From: CAAGNP01 sp045603545 | Lineage (GTDB): Bacteria; Bacteroidota; Bacteroidia; Bacteroidales; UBA932 | Direction of reading: 5' to 3' | NCBI GenBank assembly: GCA_045603545.1 | Contig: JAZUMG010000025.1 | Span: 1 to 26,425 of the forward strand | DNA: 26,425 nucleotides | Shown: piece after piece, positions 22,133 through 26,425 of the stretch | Position numbering within the stretch: position 1 is the stretch's first letter | Layout: each line of letters begins with the position of its first letter | Position numbers and translations under genes: made by a program | The notes under the pieces: model-generated | Database searches by the model: none | The model's input: the letters and a program-made list of their open reading frames with translations, nothing else | Told to the model about the DNA's origin: nothing

Positions 22133-23491
22133 ATGGCAAAGATATATGTAGCGAGCAGCTGGAGGAACCAGTATTTCCCTGATGTTGTGAAGAAGCTCCG
22201 TGAATATGGCCACGAAGTTTATGACTTCCGCAATCCGCCACACAATCACGGGGCCTTCATGTGGAAAGACATTGACCCTAAGTTTGACAAATGGAATGTA
22301 GAGCAGTACAAGCAGGGGCTGCAGCATCCTTCATCAGAACATCAGTTCCAGGCTGATCTTGACGCCCTGAACTGGGCGGACACATGCCTATTGGTGCTTC
22401 CATGCGGTCGCAGTGCCCATACCGAGTCCGGTTGGATGAAAGGAGCAGGAAAGAAAGTCATCGTATATATCCCTGAAATACAGGAGGCCGAGCTGATGTA
22501 CAAGTTATTTGATCTTGTGAGCGATAGTCTGGATGAAGTGAATCAATATCTGCAAAAGAATATGGATATAATAAAGGACCTTGGAGATCCGTATTCTGGC
22601 GACTCAAAGTTTGTTGCGAAATGCAGATTGCTGCAGTCGATGTATCGTGCAGAACAAGGCCTTGCAATCAGACCGTACAAAGGACGTGACGGAGTCCACT
22701 ACTATGGCAACTACATTGAGGGAGGAGAAATATCCGGTGCAAACTTCCTTGCTGATTATATCTTTGAATATGCAAAGCATCGTGTTGAGCATAGGGAGAA
22801 ATACGAAACGATTGAATCAGACAGACTTTTCAACAATCTCCTTTCCAGTCAGCCAATGGCTTTCAACTTGTTTTGCCCATTAAGAAAACTACTGGAAGAA
22901 TCACCAGAAGAAGCGACAAGAGTCATCAAGTCTGCACTGCCGATGTTCCCAATCCATCATGTCACAAAGGTGGATCTGGAATTTATCCCATCGAACTACA
23001 AAGATATGACCGGCGACAAAAGTGCTATGGACGCAATCATCTGCTTCAAGGCAGAGGATGGAAAAGATGGATTCATTGCTATAGAGACCAAGTACTCCGA
23101 GAATCTGGGCACTAATGAGGCATCTAATAATGAGAAGTCTCTTGAAATCATAAAGCAGCTTAAATGCTTCAATCCTGACGTAGAAGAAAAGATTAAGAGC
23201 AAGCAGATTAAACTCACTCAGATATACAGAAACTTCCTTTTGAGTGAAAATTATGGACTTTGGATTGGTGCCGAATCTTATTCTATAGTACTCTCTCCAA
23301 AGATTCACCCGTCCACCGATGATGAAGTCCGCTCTATCACAAATGAAATGCGACCTGAATACCAGGGCAAGCTCCAGAACTTGTCTTTAGAGTCATTTAC
23401 TGACAAACTGATCTATGAGTCTCCCGAAGAATACGCTGACATATTCAGAAGATTCAGAGACAGATACCTAAGTTTTGACAAAGTTGGATAA
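22133..23491 (+). CDS. Fusion of nucleoside 2-deoxyribosyltransferase-like and PD-(D/E)XK nuclease-like domains
   Basis: A 452-residue, probably cytoplasmic protein. Residues 1-115 resemble nucleoside 2-deoxyribosyltransferases (DRHyd class): KIYVASSWRNQYFPDVV at the start, D74 and D76 near ADLDALNWAD, the loop VLPCGRSAHTESGW with candidate nucleophile E98, and GAGKKVIVYIP. Residues 160-452 resemble the PGN_0703-like putative restriction endonuclease group. They include FNNLLSSQPMAFNLF near 233-247, then D300 (SAMDAIICF) and E318-x-K320 (FIAIETKYSE), the order expected of a PD-(D/E)XK site. The gene stands alone between a receptor operon and a broken transporter and ends near a hairpin terminator. 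Pairing a nucleotide-cleaving domain with a nuclease suggests an anti-phage effector, but this is inference. Confidence 0.8.
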   Translation: MAKIYVASSWRNQYFPDVVKKLREYGHEVYDFRNPPHNHGAFMWKDIDPKFDKWNVEQYKQGLQHPSSEHQFQADLDALNWADTCLLVLPCGRSAHTESGWMKGAGKKVIVYIPEIQEAELMYKLFDLVSDSLDEVNQYLQKNMDIIKDLGDPYSGDSKFVAKCRLLQSMYRAEQGLAIRPYKGRDGVHYYGNYIEGGEISGANFLADYIFEYAKHRVEHREKYETIESDRLFNNLLSSQPMAFNLFCPLRKLLEESPEEATRVIKSALPMFPIHHVTKVDLEFIPSNYKDMTGDKSAMDAIICFKAEDGKDGFIAIETKYSENLGTNEASNNEKSLEIIKQLKCFNPDVEEKIKSKQIKLTQIYRNFLLSENYGLWIGAESYSIVLSPKIHPSTDDEVRSITNEMRPEYQGKLQNLSLESFTDKLIYESPEEYADIFRRFRDRYLSFDKVG

Positions 23492-23663
23492 AGCAACGCT
23501 ACTCTACTACCTGACATTCGCCTCGTCTTTACTGGCAAAAATACAAGTCTAACACACTGATTATACAGTAGTTAGTTTACACAATTAGGGGAGATTATGT
23601 AAATCTCACGGGCCTAGCTTTCTGAACTTCATGTATGTAGCAATGCACACCAAATACTAAGAT
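23492..23663. other. Intergenic spacer
   Basis: No gene is seen between the fusion gene and the terminator. A small hairpin, GAGATT/AATCTC, lies near 23590-23607. It does not resemble a tRNA or a riboswitch I know. Confidence 0.4.
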
Positions 23664-23710
23664 AAAGCCGTTACAAAGCGACCTTACTTGGCTTGCAACG
23701 GCTTTTCTTG
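23664..23710. terminator. Bidirectional hairpin terminator
   Basis: AAAGCCGTTACAAAGC (23664-23679) pairs imperfectly with GCTTGCAACGGCTTT (23691-23705). On the plus strand it is followed by TCTTG after a T-run; on the minus strand it is flanked by TTATC. It lies between the convergent fusion gene and PiT remnant and could serve both. Confidence 0.7.
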
Positions 23711-23726
23711 AGAATGTATTTTATCG

Positions 23727-25436
23727 CTATCCCAGCTGGAACTTTCTTGACGAGCGGATCAGTCTGGAGAGTGTTATGACCATCGATTCGGATTCCTGAA
23801 GGACATTGAGATACAGGTAAGCTGTGTTGATATTCACCTGCTTGGCCTGAATGTCATGCATAAGTTCCTTTCTCAGCTCAGAGAATTCATGCTGGAGTAG
23901 TCCCAACCTTGGCTCAAGGTCACGCAGGCGTTCATATTCACCTATCGAACTGAGTACACCGAACTCAGCGATACAATCCTTGAGGGATTCCTTCTGCGGC
24001 CTGAATTCATTGATATATTTCTCCGACAATGGTGTAAAATTATTGTCAACGTGTTCATAAGCCGGCTCACAGATACGCCTGATAGTGTAATACAGCTGCT
24101 CCAGTTCATTGAATGAGGCAAAGAACCATGCATTCTTGGTCAATGCTGTCTCCTGGTCCACCCTACGCATGCAGACAGTCTGCTTGCGGCGAAGATTCTT
24201 CATCTTTTCCTTATCACCCTTCAACTCATAGAATGACTTGCGCAGCATTTTGACATCTTCTGTCATCAGTCCCTCTGTTATGTTTTCATAATGGAAGGAG
24301 ATGTCATCCAGAACTTGTCTCTCATTTGCAGCGATATATCCTCGCAGAAGCTCCCATGTCTTTGCCTTGTCCTCAGAATTGAGAATTGCACGGAAGGCCT
24401 TGTCTCCATTCTCCTCATCATTTTTCATCTTATAGCGGATATTGCTATGGATCATGACACCAAGACCTACCAGAACGATGATGACAGCTGCAACAATTCC
24501 TCCGAAATGCAAGATCATAGCGATGATGAACGCTGCTGCGAATGCGATTCCTGCTGTCATGAACCAGCCTCCGATGACAGATAGGACTCCGGTCACACGA
24601 TATACGGCACACTCTCTGCTCCATGCCCTGTCAGCGAGGGAGCTACCCATGGCAACCATGAATGTCACGTAAGTAGTAGAAAGAGGGAGCTTCAATGATG
24701 TACCGAGAGCGATAAGCAATGAGGACAACACGAGATTTACAGACGCACGCACAAGGTCATAAGATGCCCCCTCTTCAATTTCAATCGTACTGTTATCAAA
24801 TCTCTTGTCTATCCATGCGCGGATGGACTCCGGCGTATATTTGATCATAAAATTAGCTGTTGAGCTGGCCCATCTTACGACACTTCTTGCCACTCTAGAC
24901 GAGCCGAACATCTCCTCTCCCTCGTCCTGCTTCGCAAGATTTATTTCGGTCTTGGTCACATTGTGAGCTTTCTTCGAGGTGGCCAATGATATGACCATTA
25001 TGACACCTGCGATGAAAAGGAATACAAACGGTGTCCGTGCTTCTCCGTTGAGCACGTCCATCATATGTGCGGAAGGATCACCTGCACCTGCATTCTTCCA
25101 ATCCATAAAAGACTCGAAACCAGCCAATGGAACACCGATGAAGTTCACCAGGTCGTTACCGGCAAAAGCTGTCGCAAGGGCAAAGGTACCGATGAGCACT
25201 ACAACTTTGAACACATTGACCTTGCAGACATGAAGAATCTGCATCAGTACTGTAAAGAACGCCATGCAACCTCCGAGAATGATCCAGGTATTGTCTGCTA
25301 TCCAATGCTTCACGTCTGCATTCATAAATGACATAGTCTTGATACCCTTCAGGAGCATGAAGTAGATTATACAGGTAACCGCTATACCGCCGAACAGGCC
25401 AATCTTCCACGATATAAGTTTGAACTGCTCTATCAC
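23727..25436 (-). pseudogene. 5'-truncated PiT-family inorganic phosphate transporter
   Basis: The visible 569 residues match the middle and C-terminal parts of Bacteroidetes PiT transporters. They begin at GLFGGIAVTCIIYFMLLKGI and include the PiT signature FAGNDLVNFIGVPLAG near 91-106 and SLKLPLSTTYVTFMVAMGSS near 245-265. A helical cytosolic C-terminal region of about 200 residues resembles a PhoU-like regulatory part. From memory, relatives are about 740 residues, with a further set of membrane helices and a first signature (SNDAVNF) at the N-terminus. Those are absent here. The only start is a GTG 3 bases from the divergent ATPase fragment. Without half of the inverted-repeat transporter fold, phosphate transport is unlikely. 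A genuine short PiT variant is the alternative. Confidence 0.75.
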
Positions 25437-25439
25437 AAG

Positions 25440-26249
25440 ATGACATACGAGTGTTTCAACATGAATCTGCCGGAAGACTCCGCACGATATGACGACAGAA
25501 AGACCGTCAGAAGCAACATCATTCAGGCATATAGGCAGATGCTTGATTTCGTTGTGAAGTATCTTCCCGACAAGTTCTATCTCCCGGACAATGGTTCAAC
25601 TGCAAGACTTGACCTAAGAGTTCAGATATTCAGAGAGATCATCGGAAACATCTGTGCCCACTCTGACTATCAGCCAGGATTTGGTGGATATGTTGAGGTT
25701 TTCTATGATCGTGTCATCACAAAGAATGCGACAAGGCTCATCCCTACAATGAAGGAAGGCAGCCTTACTCTTGATGAACTTGGACCATACACCAAGAACC
25801 CACTTATTGTAAAAGTCCTCAACGAACTTCACTTTGTGGAAGATCTCGGTTCCGGCAGAAGGAACCTCAAGAGATACGCACCTCTCTACTACCCTGACTA
25901 CAAGATTGAAATCTCAAACGGCACTCAGTTCGAGTTCTCGATCACATATGATGACCTGTCGAGAGGTAAAGCAGGCAATGAAAGAGACAATCAAACAGAC
26001 AATCAAAGAGGCAATCCAATAGACAATGTAAACGAAAAGATACTCAAGCTATTACGAATAATCGGACATGAACGATTGACTGTAAAAGAGATAATGAGTC
26101 GTCTTAACCTCAGTAGTTCAAGCAGTTTCCGAACAAGATACCTATATCCTGCCATGAAAGATGATTATGTTCGTCAGACTGAAACCGCACATATTAGAAG
26201 TGCTAATCAGAAATACTATCTGTCAGACAAAGGAAAGGCCCTCCTGTAG
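25440..26249 (+). pseudogene. 5'-truncated AlbA_2/RecG-like ATP-binding regulator
   Basis: 269 residues corresponding to the C-terminal two thirds of 'ATP-dependent DNA helicase RecG-like' AlbA_2 proteins. YDDR at 17-20 and a GHKL-like ATP-binding domain are present: FREIIGNICAHSDY, with N-box E66 and N70, and DLGSGRRN at 136-143. A tetrapeptide-repeat linker (about 178-197) and a C-terminal winged helix (VNEKILKLLRIIG...LSDKGKALL) follow. The N-terminal AlbA_2 (Schlafen-like) nucleic-acid domain is missing, and the frame begins 3 bases from the truncated PiT. These proteins are thought to be regulators or defence-related, not true helicases. A protein from ATG 25440 could still be made, so it is called a pseudogene on domain loss only. 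Confidence 0.7.
25972..26031 (+). repeat. Five imperfect 12-bp tandem repeats
   Basis: Units CAGGCAATGAAA, GAGACAATCAAA, CAGACAATCAAA, GAGGCAATCCAA and TAGACAATGTAA run head to tail. They keep the reading frame and encode the linker pattern (G/D)-N-(E/Q/P)-x. Similar variable tetrapeptide linkers occur in other AlbA_2-type proteins. Slippage would alter linker length without frameshift. Confidence 0.8.
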
Positions 26250-26270
26250 CCCTACCTCCAATCATAGAGA

Positions 26271-26302
26271 AAGCCCGCAGCGGAATCAACCGTTGCGGGC
26301 TT
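26271..26302. terminator. Bidirectional hairpin between convergent genes
   Basis: AAGCCCGCAGCGG (26271-26283) pairs with CCGTTGCGGGCTT (26290-26302) with one mismatch and a 6-base loop. The T-tract is weak on the plus strand; the minus side is followed by TCTCTATG. It probably ends both the ATPase fragment and the gene entering from the right. Confidence 0.75.
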
Positions 26303-26338
26303 CATCAATAAGATCCTGCGGTATTTACGCCGTGAGGA

Positions 26339-26425
26339 TTACCCCAGCTTCACAGAAGCTAGCATCTCGCCTGACTTCTCACCGGTCTTGGTATACTGCC
26401 CTGAACACGTGAATACACTCCATCC
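26339..26425 (-). CDS. C-terminal end of an unidentified protein, runs off right edge
   Basis: The minus-strand frame is open from the window edge for 28 codons and ends at TAA (26341-26339). It reads VFTCSGQYTKTGEKSGEMLA followed by SVKLG. A hairpin terminator lies 36 bases downstream, as expected for a real gene end. The fragment is too short to assign a family. Confidence 0.45.
   Translation of the reverse strand, partial: GWSVFTCSGQYTKTGEKSGEMLASVKLG

Noticed and set aside
23585..23610. Small hairpin GAGATT/AATCTC as an RNA gene or tRNA remnant
   Set aside because: It lacks tRNA arms and T-loop sequence, and the 6-bp stem alone is not informative.

Overview
The window looks like a chromosomal segment of a Bacteroidota bacterium, most likely order Bacteroidales. 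The signs are: start-proximal TAnnTTTG promoter elements (the Bacteroidales -7 box) in front of several genes, few purine-rich ribosome sites, a TonB-dependent receptor paired with a DUF4249 lipoprotein, a DUF4491 protein, a Bacteroides-type PiT phosphate transporter, and a four-gene Vor/Kor 2-oxoacid:ferredoxin oxidoreductase. I cannot name the genus.

Layout. (1) 1-2453 is an AT-richer accessory scar. It holds a left-truncated DUF1016/YhcG nuclease, an XRE regulator, the C-terminal end of a DEAD/DEAH helicase, and a gutted HipBST-like toxin-antitoxin locus whose hipB and operators survive. (2) 2502-3542 is a membrane-anchored EEP-family hydrolase. (3) 3523-8113 (minus) is a tight five-gene operon for methylthioadenosine salvage: deaminase, purine nucleoside phosphorylase, MtnA, a HAD hydrolase and an MBL hydrolase. 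(4) 8283-13554 (plus) is a catabolic operon: ADP-forming acyl-CoA synthetase, a 52-residue membrane protein, the four Vor/Kor subunits and a FlK-like thioesterase, closed by a strong terminator. (5) 13678-15901 carries a secreted serine hydrolase and a patatin-like phospholipase. (6) 15898-18468 mixes envelope proteins with gene debris: a DUF6371/patatin chimera and a truncated outer-membrane-protein fragment. Two minus-strand promoters here share a palindrome between their -33 and -7 boxes. (7) 18474-21958 (minus) is a TonB-dependent receptor/DUF4249 lipoprotein pair. (8) 22133-23491 is a two-domain protein: a nucleoside 2-deoxyribosyltransferase-like domain fused to a PD-(D/E)XK nuclease-like domain. 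This is the best candidate for an undescribed system. (9) 23727-26249 is a head-to-head junction of two genes that have both lost their N-terminal halves, a PiT transporter and a RecG-like AlbA_2-type ATPase. A partial unknown gene runs off the right edge.

How the parts fit. The salvage operon would deaminate methylthioadenosine to methylthioinosine, phosphorolyse it to methylthioribose-1-phosphate, and isomerise that to the ribulose form. The oxidoreductase operon would turn branched-chain or aromatic 2-oxoacids into acyl-CoA plus reduced ferredoxin, and the acyl-CoA synthetase would harvest ATP, so the cell probably ferments amino acids. The many truncated genes show repeated deletion and recombination in the accessory stretches. 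No tRNA, rRNA, CRISPR array or intact insertion sequence was seen.
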